This document shows, in pieces, positions 1 through 10,021 of a stretch of DNA of 49,813 nt. Numbering within the stretch: position 1 is the stretch's first letter; each line of letters opens with the position of its first letter. The stretch is from Leptolinea sp. (GTDB lineage Bacteria; Chloroflexota; Anaerolineae; Anaerolineales; Anaerolineaceae): assembly GCA_012798535.1 (NCBI GenBank), contig JAAZMZ010000012.1, positions 1 to 49,813 of the forward strand, given 5' to 3'. The notes beneath the pieces were generated by a model that was not told the DNA's origin, did no database searches, and worked only from the letters and a program-made list of their open reading frames with translations. A program made the position numbers and the translations under genes.

Positions 1-19
1 AGAAAGCCGGCTGTCTCTC

Positions 20-676
20 TTATTTTTCATCCAGGGTGACCAATCCTCTTCGCAGGGCGTATAGTACCGCCTGGGTACGGCTGGAGACGTTCAACTTTGT
101 CAGAATCCGATTCACATGTGTGAATACTGTAGCCGGGCTGAGCACCAGCAGTCTGGCAATCTCCTGATTGCTGTAGCCGCGGGCCATCAACCGTAACACT
201 TCCACCTCGCGGTCGGTGAGCTGCTCTACCGGTTTTACCTCTTTCAAGGGTGCGCGGTACTGCTTCAGAACCTGCTGGGTAACAGCAGGATCGAGAGAGC
301 CTTCTCCCTGGGCGACCCGGTAAATGGCGCGTACCAGTTCATTGGGATCCGAGTCTTTCAGCAGATATCCGATCGCTCCGGCGTTCAATGAAGGCAATAC
401 TTTGTCGTTCGTGCTGAAGCTGGTCAAGACCAGGATGTTCACCTCAGGAGCTTTCTGTTTGATCCGCCGGGTGGCTTCGATGCCGTCCATTTCTGGCATG
501 ACCAGATCCATCAGTACTACCTGGGGTTTGAGGGAGAAGGCTAGCTCTACGGCTTCTTTCCCGCTGCGGGCTTCTCCCACCACCTGAATACCCTCTTCGG
601 TATCCAGCATGGCGATCAAACCTTTGCGTACCACTGGATGGTCATCCACCACCAGTACGCGCACCTTTTCACTCAT
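20..676 (-). CDS. LuxR/NarL-type response regulator
   Basis: Cytoplasmic DNA-binding response regulator of 218 aa, a normal length for the NarL/LiaR family. The receiver domain covers about residues 5-120, with the acidic pair D11/D12, the phospho-acceptor Asp at about 57 in [10 protein letters not shown], and the conserved Lys in the LLKDSDP segment. A LuxR-type helix-turn-helix follows at about 150-215 ([20 protein letters not shown]). Its start overlaps the stop of the upstream histidine kinase by 4 bp (ATGA), so the two are translationally coupled and form a cognate pair. The target genes cannot be read from the sequence. Confidence 0.95.
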   Translation of the reverse strand: MSEKVRVLVVDDHPVVRKGLIAMLDTEEGIQVVGEARSGKEAVELAFSLKPQVVLMDLVMPEMDGIEATRRIKQKAPEVNILVLTSFSTNDKVLPSLNAGAIGYLLKDSDPNELVRAIYRVAQGEGSLDPAVTQQVLKQYRAPLKEVKPVEQLTDREVEVLRLMARGYSNQEIARLLVLSPATVFTHVNRILTKLNVSSRTQAVLYALRRGLVTLDEK

Positions 677-2214
677 AGTTTCACCTCGACTGACAGGGTG
701 GTACCCCTGCCGGGAGCACTTTGAATGGACAACTCCGCTTTATGTGCCCGAACGCGTTCCCGCATGGTGCGAAGACCGATACCTTCCTTACCTTCAACGA
801 CAAAACCCCCGCCATCATCTTCAACCCGCATTTGCAGGATTTGACCCTGCTGTATCACCTGGAGTGTCACATATTTCGCGCCGGAATGCTTGACCACATT
901 ATTTAGAGCTTCCTGCGCTACACCGTACAACATTTCCTCGAGTTTCGAATCAAGCTGGGAATCGACCTGCCAAATAAAATTTGTGCTGAGACCCAGCTGC
1001 TCTTCCACTGTTTTCAGGCGCTGGATCAACGCGCCTCGCAATCCGATCTCATCGAGCATGGAAGGACGCAGTTCAAAGATCAATAAACGCATCTCCTTCA
1101 AAGCTTCGCCGGTCGATTCTTCCAGATCCCGCAGGTGGCTGGTCACAGCTTCCAAGTCTCCCGCTTTGAGTTTGCGCCGGGCAGCCTTTGTGTAAAGAGC
1201 CATTCCATATAATAATTGATTCACCGAATCATGCAACTCACGCGACAGCCGGTATCTCTCTTCCATAACGGCCATTTCCTGCACCTGTTTGGCCAGGCGG
1301 GCATTTTCTACGGCCATGGCCGCCTGATTCGCAAACAGCTCGATCAGGTCGGCGTCTTCCCGGGTGAACCCGCCTTTTTTATTGGTAACATCCAGTACAC
1401 CGATAATTTGTCCCTGGATTCTGAGGGGAATGGCCAGTAGACTGAATGGAGTGCCATCCGTAATTTCTCCTCTATGGTCTGCCGGATGGTTAATGATCAG
1501 TGGTTCACCACTCCATACCACCCCGCCGGGTAGAGCCTGGCTGAGGGGTATCTGTCCGGGTTTTTCCACGGCTTCTCCGGCGGAATACATAACCCGCAGC
1601 CATTCATTTCCCTCTACCAGACCAATGGAACTCCCTTTCGCGCCAGTCAAACGCTGCGCTTCCGTGCAGACGAGTTGCAGCACTTCCTGCGTTTCCAGCA
1701 GTCGGTCGCGCGTGGCCTGACTCATTTGCACATTTTCGAGAGCAAGGGCAATCGCGCCGGTAATGGCTTCAGTCAGGTTGATCTGGTTTGTGGTGAACGG
1801 ATCCGTCCTGTTCCGGCGGATGGCAATGACCATCCCGATGATGCGGTTCCGGCCTTGAACCGGAACGGCCAGCCCTTCATCGGCGTCGATCATCGAGAGA
1901 ATGGAGGAGGAAAACCGGCTGTTCTGTTTGACCTGATCGATAACAACTGGGGTGTGGTGATTCAATACATATTCCACCAGACCGTCTGTCGAAGAATCAA
2001 GGCTGGAGGAAAAAATTTCCTTCCATTCCTCTTCTGAAATGGATCCACTGGCAACCATGGGAATACATAATCCGTCTGCAGTGACCCAGTAGATCAGGCA
2101 GGTATCGGCATCCACCAGGACGGTCAATTCCCTGGAAATCCGGTTCAGGGCCTGTTGCAGATCATCTGAATATGAAGCTGGGAGAGAAAAATCAGGAGCA
2201 TGAGGCAAAGACAT
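673..2214 (-). CDS. GAF-domain sensor histidine kinase (HisKA_3 type)
   Basis: Sensor kinase partner of the adjacent LuxR regulator, 513 aa from the ATG at 2214. There is no clear transmembrane segment, so it is probably cytoplasmic. Two GAF-like sensory domains lie at about 20-165 and 185-310. They are followed by a dimerisation/phospho-acceptor helix with His at about 328 in the motif [10 protein letters not shown], typical of NarX/LiaS-type kinases, and a C-terminal HATPase domain with [11 protein letters not shown]. An upstream TTG in frame (2238) would add 8 residues. I prefer the ATG, although neither start has a good ribosome site. The ligand is unknown; GAF domains often bind small molecules, haem or iron-sulphur clusters. 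Confidence 0.9.
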   Translation of the reverse strand: MSLPHAPDFSLPASYSDDLQQALNRISRELTVLVDADTCLIYWVTADGLCIPMVASGSISEEEWKEIFSSSLDSSTDGLVEYVLNHHTPVVIDQVKQNSRFSSSILSMIDADEGLAVPVQGRNRIIGMVIAIRRNRTDPFTTNQINLTEAITGAIALALENVQMSQATRDRLLETQEVLQLVCTEAQRLTGAKGSSIGLVEGNEWLRVMYSAGEAVEKPGQIPLSQALPGGVVWSGEPLIINHPADHRGEITDGTPFSLLAIPLRIQGQIIGVLDVTNKKGGFTREDADLIELFANQAAMAVENARLAKQVQEMAVMEERYRLSRELHDSVNQLLYGMALYTKAARRKLKAGDLEAVTSHLRDLEESTGEALKEMRLLIFELRPSMLDEIGLRGALIQRLKTVEEQLGLSTNFIWQVDSQLDSKLEEMLYGVAQEALNNVVKHSGAKYVTLQVIQQGQILQMRVEDDGGGFVVEGKEGIGLRTMRERVRAHKAELSIQSAPGRGTTLSVEVKL

Positions 2215-2316
2215 GAGGATTATTAAAAATTGTACCAATAATGATTGAAAAAACCGATACCCAGAAAACCAACAAATAAATTTGCCGAACTGAGTTCTTG
2301 TTGCCTGTTAGTAGAC

Positions 2317-2385
2317 GGTTCGACAGGCTCACCGGCCGGGCGGGTTCGACAGGCTCACCGGCCGGGCAGGTCGAAAGGCTCAACG
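2317..2385. repeat. 26-bp tandem repeat, two copies plus a degenerate third
   Basis: A 25-base unit beginning GGTTCGACAGGCTCACC and ending GGCCGGGC occurs at 2317-2341 and again, identical, at 2343-2367, a period of 26 bp. A diverged partial copy (GGTCGAAAGGCTCAAC) follows to about 2385. It sits in the gap between the divergently transcribed histidine kinase and the GGDEF gene. It resembles the dispersed TTCGACAGGCTCA-type intergenic repeats known from many bacterial genomes. No second location was seen in this window. Confidence 0.8.
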
Positions 2386-2491
2386 TGCAGAAAGCTTCGA
2401 TGGTAGAGCCTGCAACAAATGTGACCTATCGCAAGTGGTAAGGAGTCTGTATATTTTTATATAAGCGCTATGGAATTTCAATTACCACCGA

Positions 2492-4195
2492 GTGTATAGT
2501 AATCTCATATCAGCAACAACGGGGTTAACAGTGAACTACATAATCACACCACATGGTTTGATACTCTTTATTACGGCCGTGCTTAGCCTGATCGTCGGCG
2601 CCATTGCCTGGCAGTACCGGTACCATTTAACCGGTAAAATCCTCACGGGATTGATGGTGTGCATTGCCATCTATGCTTTCAGTTCGGCCATTCAGGCTGG
2701 CAGCCCGGAACTAGGCACGAATATTATCTGGGCGAAGATTTCGCATCTGGGTTATGTGTGGCTCACACCGCTTTGCCTTTTATTCATCCTGGCTTACACG
2801 GATCAAATGAACTGGATTAAAGCCCCGGTACTGGTGGTCATCATGACCATCCCATTGCTCACCCTTTTATTGGTATGGACCAATGAATTTCACGGATTGA
2901 TCTGGAGTGATTACGCAAGAGTGAACCGGCAGCCTAATGTCTGGATCTTCGAGTACGGCCAGTGGTTCTGGATTTTCGGCGCATTCCAGGTGTGTATGTA
3001 TGCTCTTTCACTGGTTATACTGATTCATACCTGGCGCAGGCAGCAAGTTCAGTACCGCAATCAGACCATAACCATCCTGATTGCCACGCTTTTTCCCGCA
3101 GTTGCCGGTATTTTATACAGTTTTAAATTATCACCCATTCCCGGTTTTGATTGGATGCCCACTTTCTCTTTCTTCACCGGTTTGATATTCACCTGGAGTA
3201 TCTACCATTACCGGTTGTTGGACCTTGTCCCGGTGGCGCGGGATGTGCTGGTTGAACAGATGCTGGACGGCGTGGTCGTGCTGGATGAGCAGCAGCGCAT
3301 CATCGATATCAATCCCAGTGCCCGAAAGATGATCGAACGTGGTGAAGAGATCAAGATAGGGGATCCTTTTTCAACTGCCATGCCCGATCTCTTCACTTCT
3401 CTTACCGGAGGCCGCAACCGGAGCAACACGCAAACCCTGACCTTCAGAGGTACCTCGGATGATGATCGCTACATCGATGTGCGTTTGACTCTGGTTGGCG
3501 GGTTGCGCTCCGGCAAACATTGCAGTCTTCTTTTACTACGGGATATCACCCGCCGGAAGATGATCGAAGATTCTCTCAACAAAGCCAATCGGGAACTGGA
3601 AAGACGTCTCGAAGAGATTCAAAAACTGCAGAACCAACTGCGCGAAGAAAGCCTGCGCGATCCACTGACCAGCCTGTATAACCGCCGATACCTGGAGGAT
3701 TCGCTGCAACGTGAATTCGCTCACGCCCAGAGGGAAAAGTATCCGGTCAGTATCATCATGTCGGATATCGACCATTTCAAACGGATCAACGACACCTACG
3801 GCCACAATGTGGGAGATGAAGTCTTGCAGCAGCTTTCCCGAATGCTGGTCATCAGTTTCCGCACTGAAGACATCATTTGCCGGTATGGGGGGGAAGAATT
3901 CATAATTGTGATGCCCGGAACACCCGCCGAGACCGCTCTTCCGCGGGCGGAGACTTTCCGGCAAACGCTGGAAAACACCGCGCTTCCTGCTACCGGGCAG
4001 TCCATCCACATCACCCTTTCTGCCGGGATCGCAGTATATCCTGAAAACGGCTCCAGTGTTGATGAAATCATCCGGCTGGCTGACCAGGCGCTTTACCAGG
4101 CCAAGTCGGACGGACGCAATCGGGTGGTCGTGTGCAACCAACCTGCCTCAGAGAATCTATCGCCGGGTGATGACCGATCAGGAGTGGTGAGATGA
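2492..4195 (+). CDS. 7TM-PAS-GGDEF diguanylate cyclase
   Basis: Membrane-bound enzyme that should make cyclic di-GMP from two GTP. The N-terminal ~235 residues form about seven hydrophobic helices, resembling the 7TM sensor module found on histidine kinases. A PAS domain follows (about 250-360), then a short coiled coil and a GGDEF domain. The active-site motif is intact as GGEEF at about 466-470. The inhibitory I-site RTED (457-460) lies exactly five residues before it, so product inhibition is expected. The start is uncertain: GTG at 2492 has no visible ribosome site, while an in-frame GTG at 2531 has GGGG six bases upstream. The stop overlaps the next gene by 4 bp. Confidence 0.9.
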   Translation: MYSNLISATTGLTVNYIITPHGLILFITAVLSLIVGAIAWQYRYHLTGKILTGLMVCIAIYAFSSAIQAGSPELGTNIIWAKISHLGYVWLTPLCLLFILAYTDQMNWIKAPVLVVIMTIPLLTLLLVWTNEFHGLIWSDYARVNRQPNVWIFEYGQWFWIFGAFQVCMYALSLVILIHTWRRQQVQYRNQTITILIATLFPAVAGILYSFKLSPIPGFDWMPTFSFFTGLIFTWSIYHYRLLDLVPVARDVLVEQMLDGVVVLDEQQRIIDINPSARKMIERGEEIKIGDPFSTAMPDLFTSLTGGRNRSNTQTLTFRGTSDDDRYIDVRLTLVGGLRSGKHCSLLLLRDITRRKMIEDSLNKANRELERRLEEIQKLQNQLREESLRDPLTSLYNRRYLEDSLQREFAHAQREKYPVSIIMSDIDHFKRINDTYGHNVGDEVLQQLSRMLVISFRTEDIICRYGGEEFIIVMPGTPAETALPRAETFRQTLENTALPATGQSIHITLSAGIAVYPENGSSVDEIIRLADQALYQAKSDGRNRVVVCNQPASENLSPGDDRSGVVR

Positions 4196-5010
4196 AATTT
4201 GGATTTGTTTTACCTTTTGGTGACGCGCGTTTCGCATCGTTGTGCGCCGAAAAGGCGGAAAACTCCGGCTGGGATGGCTTTTTCGTCTGGGAACCTGTCT
4301 GGGGAGTGGATGCGTGGGTCAGTCTGACGGCAGCCGCCATGGTGACCGGGCGCATTTCCCTGGGCACCATGCTGACACCCCTGCCGGTGCTCTCCCCGTG
4401 GAAACTGGCCAGTGAGACAGCCACACTGGATAATCTCTCCGGAGGCCGCCTGATCCTGTCCGTCGGTCTGGGTGCAGTGGATACGGGATTCGAAAATTTT
4501 GGCCTGCCCACAAACCGCAAAATCCGTGCTGAACGGCTGGAGGAAGGATTGGAAGTTTTAACCGGATTATGGAAAGGGCAGCCGTTTCGATTTGAGGGGA
4601 AACATTTTCATATACTGCCCACGGATTTCAACCCTCCGCCACCACCGCGGCAGCGGCCGCGTATCCCGATCTGGGTTGTTGGCGCCTGGCCGCGGGAAAA
4701 TTCAATGAAACGCGCCATGCAATATGACGGATTGCTTCCCAATTTCATGGGCAAAGACGGCAAAGTTCAATTCGGGCATCCTGATCCGGCCGTCCTTCAA
4801 GAAATGATGGAATTTGTGGCGCGGGGTACACAAAACCGTATATACGATGTCATTATGGAAGGCGAGACAGATAACCAGAATCCACAGTCTCTATCTGTGG
4901 TTAAAGATCTGGCTGCCCTGGGGATTACCTGGTGGATGGAAGCCCTCTGGTCCTGTAAAGATGAGAAGGAAATTTTAGCCCGCGTGAAAGCAGGACCCCC
5001 GCGGATTTGA
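4192..5010 (+). CDS. LLM-class flavin-dependent oxidoreductase
   Basis: Luciferase-like monooxygenase-family protein of 272 aa, probably binding FMN or F420. Family signs are the N-terminal MKFGFVLPFGDARF strand, the segment ISLGTMLTPLPVLSPWKLA, GRLILSVGLG, and the EGLEVLTGLWKGQPF region around the substrate pocket, followed by PIWVVGAWPREN. It is slightly shorter than the usual 300-340 aa because the C-terminal helical part is trimmed. The ATG overlaps the GGDEF stop (ATGA), implying co-translation, although no functional link between the two is evident. The substrate cannot be inferred. Confidence 0.85.
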   Translation: MKFGFVLPFGDARFASLCAEKAENSGWDGFFVWEPVWGVDAWVSLTAAAMVTGRISLGTMLTPLPVLSPWKLASETATLDNLSGGRLILSVGLGAVDTGFENFGLPTNRKIRAERLEEGLEVLTGLWKGQPFRFEGKHFHILPTDFNPPPPPRQRPRIPIWVVGAWPRENSMKRAMQYDGLLPNFMGKDGKVQFGHPDPAVLQEMMEFVARGTQNRIYDVIMEGETDNQNPQSLSVVKDLAALGITWWMEALWSCKDEKEILARVKAGPPRI

Positions 5011-5016
5011 AGGATC

Positions 5017-5709
5017 CTATTCCAGAGCGCGGTCGACGGCCGCGATCGCGTGCAGATAGGTGGTTGGATACAGGGGAAGATGAAAATCTGCCGCGGAGAC
5101 CAGCATTTCGATCTCGGTGCAGCCCAGAATGATGCCCTCTGCACCGTCATCTGCCAATTGGCGCATGACACGCAGATATTCCCGCTTCGATTCGGGCCGC
5201 ACAATCCCCCGGCACAACTCATCATAGATCACCCGGTTGACCATTTCGCGGTCCGCCGGCGCCGGGATGAACACCTGCAGGCCATGTTTTTCGATCAGGC
5301 GGGTGCGGTAGAAATCCTGCTCCATGGTGTAGCGTGTTCCCAGCAGCCCGATTTTCGTTTTTCCTGCCCTTTTAATGGCTCCGGCGGTGGCATCGGCGAT
5401 ATGCAGAACCGGCAGACCGGAGGCTTCTTCCACCTGCCCGGCCACCTTGTGCATGGTGTTGGTGCAAATGACCAGAAAATCCGCGCCGGCTTTGCGCAAA
5501 CCCGCGGCTTCCCTGCCCAGAATGTCCCCCGCTTCCTGCCAGCGCCCGGAATGCTGAAGTTCTTCCATTTCGGCAAATTCAATGGACGAAAGCAGTATCT
5601 TTGCCGAATGCAGGCCGCCCAACCGTGCGGCCACCTCTTCGTTGATGATCCGATAGTAGTGCACCGTGGATTGCCACGACATTCCACCCAGCAGGCCGAT
5701 AGTTTTCAT
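5017..5709 (-). CDS. Aspartate/glutamate racemase-family protein
   Basis: Cofactor-independent amino-acid racemase fold, 230 aa, the usual size for the YgeA/RacX branch. The N-terminal GLLGGMSWQSTVHYY is typical of that branch. Both catalytic cysteine motifs are present: CTNTMH (about 83) and GCTEIE (about 195). It is convergent with the LLM oxidoreductase, whose stop lies 7 bp away. YgeA-type enzymes racemise several amino acids, so the substrate should be left open. Confidence 0.88.
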   Translation of the reverse strand: MKTIGLLGGMSWQSTVHYYRIINEEVAARLGGLHSAKILLSSIEFAEMEELQHSGRWQEAGDILGREAAGLRKAGADFLVICTNTMHKVAGQVEEASGLPVLHIADATAGAIKRAGKTKIGLLGTRYTMEQDFYRTRLIEKHGLQVFIPAPADREMVNRVIYDELCRGIVRPESKREYLRVMRQLADDGAEGIILGCTEIEMLVSAADFHLPLYPTTYLHAIAAVDRALE

Positions 5710-5857
5710 GGCAGAGATTATAACGCCGGATCACAGCAATCAAGGATGGTTCTACTGATCCATCAAGTTATTTCGATCAGAAACCCATCATCTGAACCTT
5801 ACGTATATTAAGCATAATCTACTCAGCAGCGTTCCGATTTTTGGAGGAGAATTCAGC

Positions 5858-6793
5858 ATGAAACCTTACCAGCATGTCATTCTGGGAAGCGGCGCCCTCG
5901 GATTATCTGTGGCGCGCGAATTGCTGGCAAACAAAGAGCCTGTCAGAATCGTCAACCGCTCAGGAAGGGTACCCCTTACGGAAGAAATGGATGTTGTCAA
6001 AGCCGACCTGTATGATCCTGCGCAGGTTTTCGATGTGGTCAACGGCGCGCGGGTGGTGTATATGTGCGCGGCACCGCGCTATCATGAATGGGAGAAGAAA
6101 TTTCCTCCCTTGATGAGATCGGTGATCGCCGGGACACAAAAAGCCAACGTCCGGCTGGTTTTTGGAGATAATCTGTATGCTTACGGCGAAGTCCAGGGTG
6201 TGATCCGCGAAGATACGCCGCTGAATGCCCGGACGCGCAAAGGCCGGGTCAGAATCCAACTGGTGGATGAGTTGATGCGCGCTCATCAGGCGGGCAATCT
6301 GCAGGTGTGCATCGGGCGCGCATCGGACTTTTTCGGCCCCTACGCGCGGAACTCAACCCTGGGGGAACGCGTATTCATCCCGATGCTGCAGGGGAAAGCG
6401 GCCTCGGTGATGGGCGACCCCGACCAGCCGCATACCTTCACTTTTATTGATGATTTCGGCCGGGCACTGATTCTGCTGGGGGAGAGGCCTGAGTCCTCCG
6501 GTCAGGTGTATCACGTTCCCAATGCGCCAACGCTGACCACCCGGCAGGTAGTCGAAAAGGCTTTTTCTCTGATCGGTATGCCTGTGAAAATGACCACGAT
6601 GGGCCGGTTAATGCTGGCCATGGGTGGATTGTTCATTCCTGAAGCCCGTGAATCCGTCGAAATGCTGTACCAGGTGGAAAAACCCTTCGTCGTGGACAGT
6701 TCCCGGTTCACCCGTGTATTCGGTATGACGGCCACACCTCTGGAAGCCGCCCTGCAAACCACCATCGACTGGTTCCGCGATATTCCCGAATAA
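5858..6793 (+). CDS. NAD(P)-dependent epimerase/dehydratase-family protein
   Basis: Rossmann-fold protein of 311 aa of the extended short-chain dehydrogenase superfamily. The dinucleotide motif appears as ILGSGALG near the N-terminus, a GxGxxG variant, followed by VKADLYDP. The classical YxxxK dyad is not obvious; the corresponding region reads LYAYGEVQGVIREDTP. This suggests an atypical or non-catalytic member. A strong ribosome site (GGAGGAGA, 5843-5850) precedes the ATG. It stands alone, ending at a hairpin terminator shared with the convergent ROK gene. The substrate is unknown. Confidence 0.82.
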   Translation: MKPYQHVILGSGALGLSVARELLANKEPVRIVNRSGRVPLTEEMDVVKADLYDPAQVFDVVNGARVVYMCAAPRYHEWEKKFPPLMRSVIAGTQKANVRLVFGDNLYAYGEVQGVIREDTPLNARTRKGRVRIQLVDELMRAHQAGNLQVCIGRASDFFGPYARNSTLGERVFIPMLQGKAASVMGDPDQPHTFTFIDDFGRALILLGERPESSGQVYHVPNAPTLTTRQVVEKAFSLIGMPVKMTTMGRLMLAMGGLFIPEARESVEMLYQVEKPFVVDSSRFTRVFGMTATPLEAALQTTIDWFRDIPE

Positions 6794-6813
6794 ACCGGTG
6801 TATGTTGAAAAAT

Positions 6814-6835
6814 AGGCGGTGCAACCGCACCGCCT
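6814..6835. terminator. Bidirectional hairpin terminator between convergent genes
   Basis: AGGCGGTGC (6814-6822) pairs perfectly with GCACCGCCT (6827-6835) across a 4-base AACC loop. On the minus strand the hairpin is followed by ATTTTTC, so it should terminate the ROK gene efficiently. On the plus strand the downstream sequence is not T-rich, so termination of the epimerase gene is weaker. Confidence 0.8.
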
Positions 6836-6844
6836 GTCATTCCA

Positions 6845-7816
6845 TCATTGGGTAATTCGCTGGTGAGCCCAGAGCGCGCAGCCGATCACCCCGCCGTTAT
6901 CCCCCAGTTCTGCGGGAACGATGCTAACTCTGTCGATATCGACCATGTGGACGCGTTCTTTGACTGTCCGGCGGATCGGGTTCAACAATAGATCACCTGC
7001 CTGCACGCCGCCGCCGCCGATGACGATTTTATCCGGTGCGATATGCAGGATGGTGTTGGATATGGCGATGCCCAGATAAAAACCGACCTTTTCGTAGATC
7101 TCCATAGCAACGGGATCTCCCATGCTGGCCGCCGTACTTACGGTTTTTGCCGTGATCTTGTTCAAATCATAGCCTGCCAGTTCGCCAATCTTGGTCGTCC
7201 ACCCCTGCACCACGGCTTTCAGGCCGGCCGCGGCAATTGCCGGGGAGGAGGCATACATTTCAATACAGCCGTGATTCCCGCAGCCGCACAGGGGGCCGTT
7301 GTAATCGACCATGGTGTGCCCGAGTTCGCCGGCTGTGCCGTCCATTCCAAGATGCAGCTGGTTGTTGATCACCAGACCGCCGCCGACACCCGTACCGATG
7401 GCATAAACCGCCATACTTTTGGCACCCCGGCCGGCACCGAATTTCCATTCTCCAAAGGTGATCGCCCGTACATCGTTAAGGAGGAACGTGCGCAGGCCGG
7501 TGTATTCAAGAATTTTTTCGGCGACAGGAGTGTTTTCCCAGTGGCCGTAAAGATTGGGAAGGAAGATGGTCCGCCCGTTTTCGATATCGATCTTGCCGGG
7601 CGCGCCGATGCCGATGCCGCCGATGTCGCTGATCTTCAATCCGCTGGTTTTCACCACGTCGAGGAATAATTGTGCCATGCGGTGAAGAACTGCGTCCTGT
7701 CCTTCGCGGGCGATGGTGGGAACAGAAATCAGATTGGTGACTTCACCCGTCTCCGTATCCACAACACCCGCTCTGACATTTGTACCCCCCAGATCACCAC
7801 CGATGTATTTCGCCAT
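6845..7816 (-). CDS. ROK-family sugar kinase (glucokinase-like)
   Basis: ATP-dependent sugar kinase of 323 aa. The phosphate-binding motif GGDLGGTNVRAG is at the N-terminus. The ROK zinc-binding signature CGCGNHGCIEMY follows the catalytic region, and GIGAPG plus GTGVGGGLV are conserved loops. There is no N-terminal helix-turn-helix, so this is the kinase rather than the repressor branch. I take the ATG at 7816 (GGGTGG a few bases upstream) over an in-frame GTG at 7825. It lies at the end of a minus-strand group with a Gfo/Idh dehydrogenase and DeoC, which fits sugar breakdown. Exact sugar specificity is not visible. Confidence 0.92.
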   Translation of the reverse strand: MAKYIGGDLGGTNVRAGVVDTETGEVTNLISVPTIAREGQDAVLHRMAQLFLDVVKTSGLKISDIGGIGIGAPGKIDIENGRTIFLPNLYGHWENTPVAEKILEYTGLRTFLLNDVRAITFGEWKFGAGRGAKSMAVYAIGTGVGGGLVINNQLHLGMDGTAGELGHTMVDYNGPLCGCGNHGCIEMYASSPAIAAAGLKAVVQGWTTKIGELAGYDLNKITAKTVSTAASMGDPVAMEIYEKVGFYLGIAISNTILHIAPDKIVIGGGGVQAGDLLLNPIRRTVKERVHMVDIDRVSIVPAELGDNGGVIGCALWAHQRITQ

Positions 7817-7943
7817 CAAAACCACCCGAAAAAAGGATTAGACGCCCCAAATGCAGCATCAAGTAACAGTCGCAGACTGAATGGTTATTCTACGTCAAAG
7901 TGGGTTTTTTGTGAACCTGTTCCGCCGGTCGGATTAATACATT

Positions 7944-9080
7944 TCAATCCAGAGCGATCCAGCGGTCCTCGCGTGTGCTGCGCACGAGTGCTTCGAGGAT
8001 CTTCATCATGGAATGCCCGTCGGAGAAGGTGGGAAAAGCCGGTTTTGCCGAATAATCACCGCGCCGGATATAATCATACACCTGTTTGCCGAGCTGCTTG
8101 AAGGTATCCGGGAAACCTTCATTGTGACCGCCGGGATACCCGGCTAAAGCCCGGGCTTCCGGCGCCAGCAGGTTGGGATCTTTCAACAGAAGTTCATTCG
8201 CCCTGTCGCGATGGCCGATCCAGAGTTCATTGGGATGTTCCGATTCGAAAGCCAGCGACGCCCGGGAGCCGTCGATCTCATACGCCAGCCGGTTCTTGCG
8301 TCCTGCGCTGACCTGTGAAATGACCACCGATCCACGGGCGCCGTTGTCAAAACGCAGGAGGATGGAGGCGTATTCCTCGAGTTTGACCTTCTTTTCGTCA
8401 TAAACCGGCATTAGGCCGGATTCACCGGGAATAATCCGGGCTTTGCGCCGCACCGGAAGGCAGGTCTTGAAATCGGCCAGCACCGCGGTGATCTTCAATC
8501 CGGTGATGAAGGTGACCAGATCCAACCAGTGCGAACCGATATCCGCCACGGCCAGCAGGGTTCCGCCTTCATTCGAATCCAGGCGCCAGTTCCAGTCGGT
8601 GTCGAATAACAACCAGTCCTGCAGGTACGAGCCGTGAATCGCGAAGACCTCGCCGATCTCACCCCGGCGCACCAGGGCGCGGGCCTGATGGTTCATGGGG
8701 TAATAGCGTAAATTGAAGTGAACGGCATTGACCAGCCGCTTTTCGGCGGCCAGGCGCACCAGTTCACCCGATTCCGCCGACGTGACCGCCAGCGGTTTTT
8801 CACAGATGACATGTTTACCGGCCAGCAGGGCGGCTTTTGCCTGGGGAAAGTGCAGGTAGTTTGGGGTGGCCAGGTGAACGACCGAGATTTCCGGGTCGCC
8901 CAGCATTTCTTCAAAAGACGTGAAAGCTCTGGGAATGCCCAATTGCGTGGCCTTTTCTCGGGCCAGCTCCGGGGTGGATTCGACCAGACCAACCACCGAG
9001 ATGTTGTTGCGGCGCAGCCCTTCCAGATGGGCGGGGCCGATGAATCCTGTTCCGGCAATAGCGGCTTTTAGATCGTTCAT
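7944..9080 (-). CDS. Gfo/Idh/MocA-family oxidoreductase
   Basis: NAD(P)-dependent sugar or inositol-type dehydrogenase of 378 aa. The N-terminal Rossmann motif [15 protein letters not shown] binds the cofactor, and the family signature [12 protein letters not shown] supplies the conserved EKP lysine. The second half is the alpha/beta substrate domain, with DIGSHWLDL containing the conserved D/H pair. It is 35 bp downstream of deoC on the same strand and upstream of the ROK kinase, consistent with a sugar catabolic unit. Substrate unknown. Confidence 0.92.
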   Translation of the reverse strand: MNDLKAAIAGTGFIGPAHLEGLRRNNISVVGLVESTPELAREKATQLGIPRAFTSFEEMLGDPEISVVHLATPNYLHFPQAKAALLAGKHVICEKPLAVTSAESGELVRLAAEKRLVNAVHFNLRYYPMNHQARALVRRGEIGEVFAIHGSYLQDWLLFDTDWNWRLDSNEGGTLLAVADIGSHWLDLVTFITGLKITAVLADFKTCLPVRRKARIIPGESGLMPVYDEKKVKLEEYASILLRFDNGARGSVVISQVSAGRKNRLAYEIDGSRASLAFESEHPNELWIGHRDRANELLLKDPNLLAPEARALAGYPGGHNEGFPDTFKQLGKQVYDYIRRGDYSAKPAFPTFSDGHSMMKILEALVRSTREDRWIALD

Positions 9081-9115
9081 ACCGGTATTTCTCCCAATAG
9101 AGTATTACAGTCCGT

Positions 9116-9823
9116 TCAGCCTTTACGATCGGGGTATTTCGCAGCAAATTCATCCAGCATGGAGGCGGTGGAACGGGCGCCCACCCGGCTGGCGCCGGCA
9201 TCGATGGCCGCCAGCAGCGCGTCCAGCGAACGGATGCCGTGGGCAGCCTTGACCTTCACCCTGTCGCTGACGGATGCACGCATTAGTTTCAGGTCTTCCA
9301 CGGTCGCGCCGGAAGCGGCGAACCCGGTGGAAGTCTTTACATAATCCGCACCGGCCTGTTCGACAAGCTGGCAGCCTTTGACGATCTCTTCTTTCGACAG
9401 GCAGGCGTTTTCCAGAATGACTTTAACGATGGCCTTTCCGCGAGCGGCTTCCACCACCGCCCTGATCTCATCGCGGACATCGTCATATTTACCGCCGCGC
9501 ATCGCGCCGATGTTGATGACCATATCCAGTTCGACCGCGCCGTTTTCCATTGCCCGGCGGGCTTCGAACACCTTGGTTTCGGTGGTTGAGTTTCCGTGCG
9601 GGAAGCCGACCACCGTGCCCACTTTCACATCCGATTTTTTCAGCAGGCGGGCGGCCAGTTTGACATCACAGGGTTTCACGCACACCGAAGCCACGTGATA
9701 GCGGTCGGCCAGTTCACAGCCGGCGGCCACTTCGGTTTCGGTGAGATCGGGGGTAAGCAGGGAATGGTCAATGGTTTTGGCCAGTTGTTTGAGGGTGATG
9801 GTCTGGGAATTGAGAGGAGCCAT
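9116..9823 (-). CDS. deoC: Deoxyribose-phosphate aldolase
   Basis: DeoC cleaves 2-deoxyribose 5-phosphate into acetaldehyde and glyceraldehyde 3-phosphate in nucleoside salvage. The protein is 235 aa from the ATG at 9823 (family about 220-260). The family N-terminus LAKTIDHSLLTPDLTE, the catalytic Lys region VKVILENACLSKEEI and the Schiff-base lysine motif YVKTSTGFA are all present, with KAAHGIRS near the C-terminus. A longer frame to 9895 lacks homology. No other nucleoside genes are adjacent, so it may serve a mixed catabolic operon. Confidence 0.95.
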   Translation of the reverse strand: MAPLNSQTITLKQLAKTIDHSLLTPDLTETEVAAGCELADRYHVASVCVKPCDVKLAARLLKKSDVKVGTVVGFPHGNSTTETKVFEARRAMENGAVELDMVINIGAMRGGKYDDVRDEIRAVVEAARGKAIVKVILENACLSKEEIVKGCQLVEQAGADYVKTSTGFAASGATVEDLKLMRASVSDRVKVKAAHGIRSLDALLAAIDAGASRVGARSTASMLDEFAAKYPDRKG

Positions 9824-10021
9824 AAAAAAAGATTCTTTCTCCGGGATATGGTGTGTCGAGGTAAAGATGATTATAAACCTGCCCTGTGAGTACAACCTGG
9901 CTGGATAGACCGGTAGGCGACACGGGGGAGGCGTCCCGATAATGTAAGATTTATCACCCCTGTGTACTTACAACGTATATACATCTCTAAATCCAACCAG
10001 GGGCTGTATGTAATTGGCCGT

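Noticed and set aside
2192-2383. 63-aa minus-strand frame across the tandem repeat
   Set aside because: Its N-terminal part is simply the translated 26-bp repeat, and there is no ribosome site.
7043-7669. Long plus-strand frame opposite the ROK kinase
   Set aside because: It is the shadow of a well-supported minus-strand gene, has no ribosome site and no recognisable motifs. The same holds for the antisense frames over ilvD, ilvB, leuA, leuC, cimA, rbsB and the others.
9824-9895. 24-residue N-terminal extension of DeoC
   Set aside because: No family support and no ribosome site; the conserved protein begins near the ATG at 9823.
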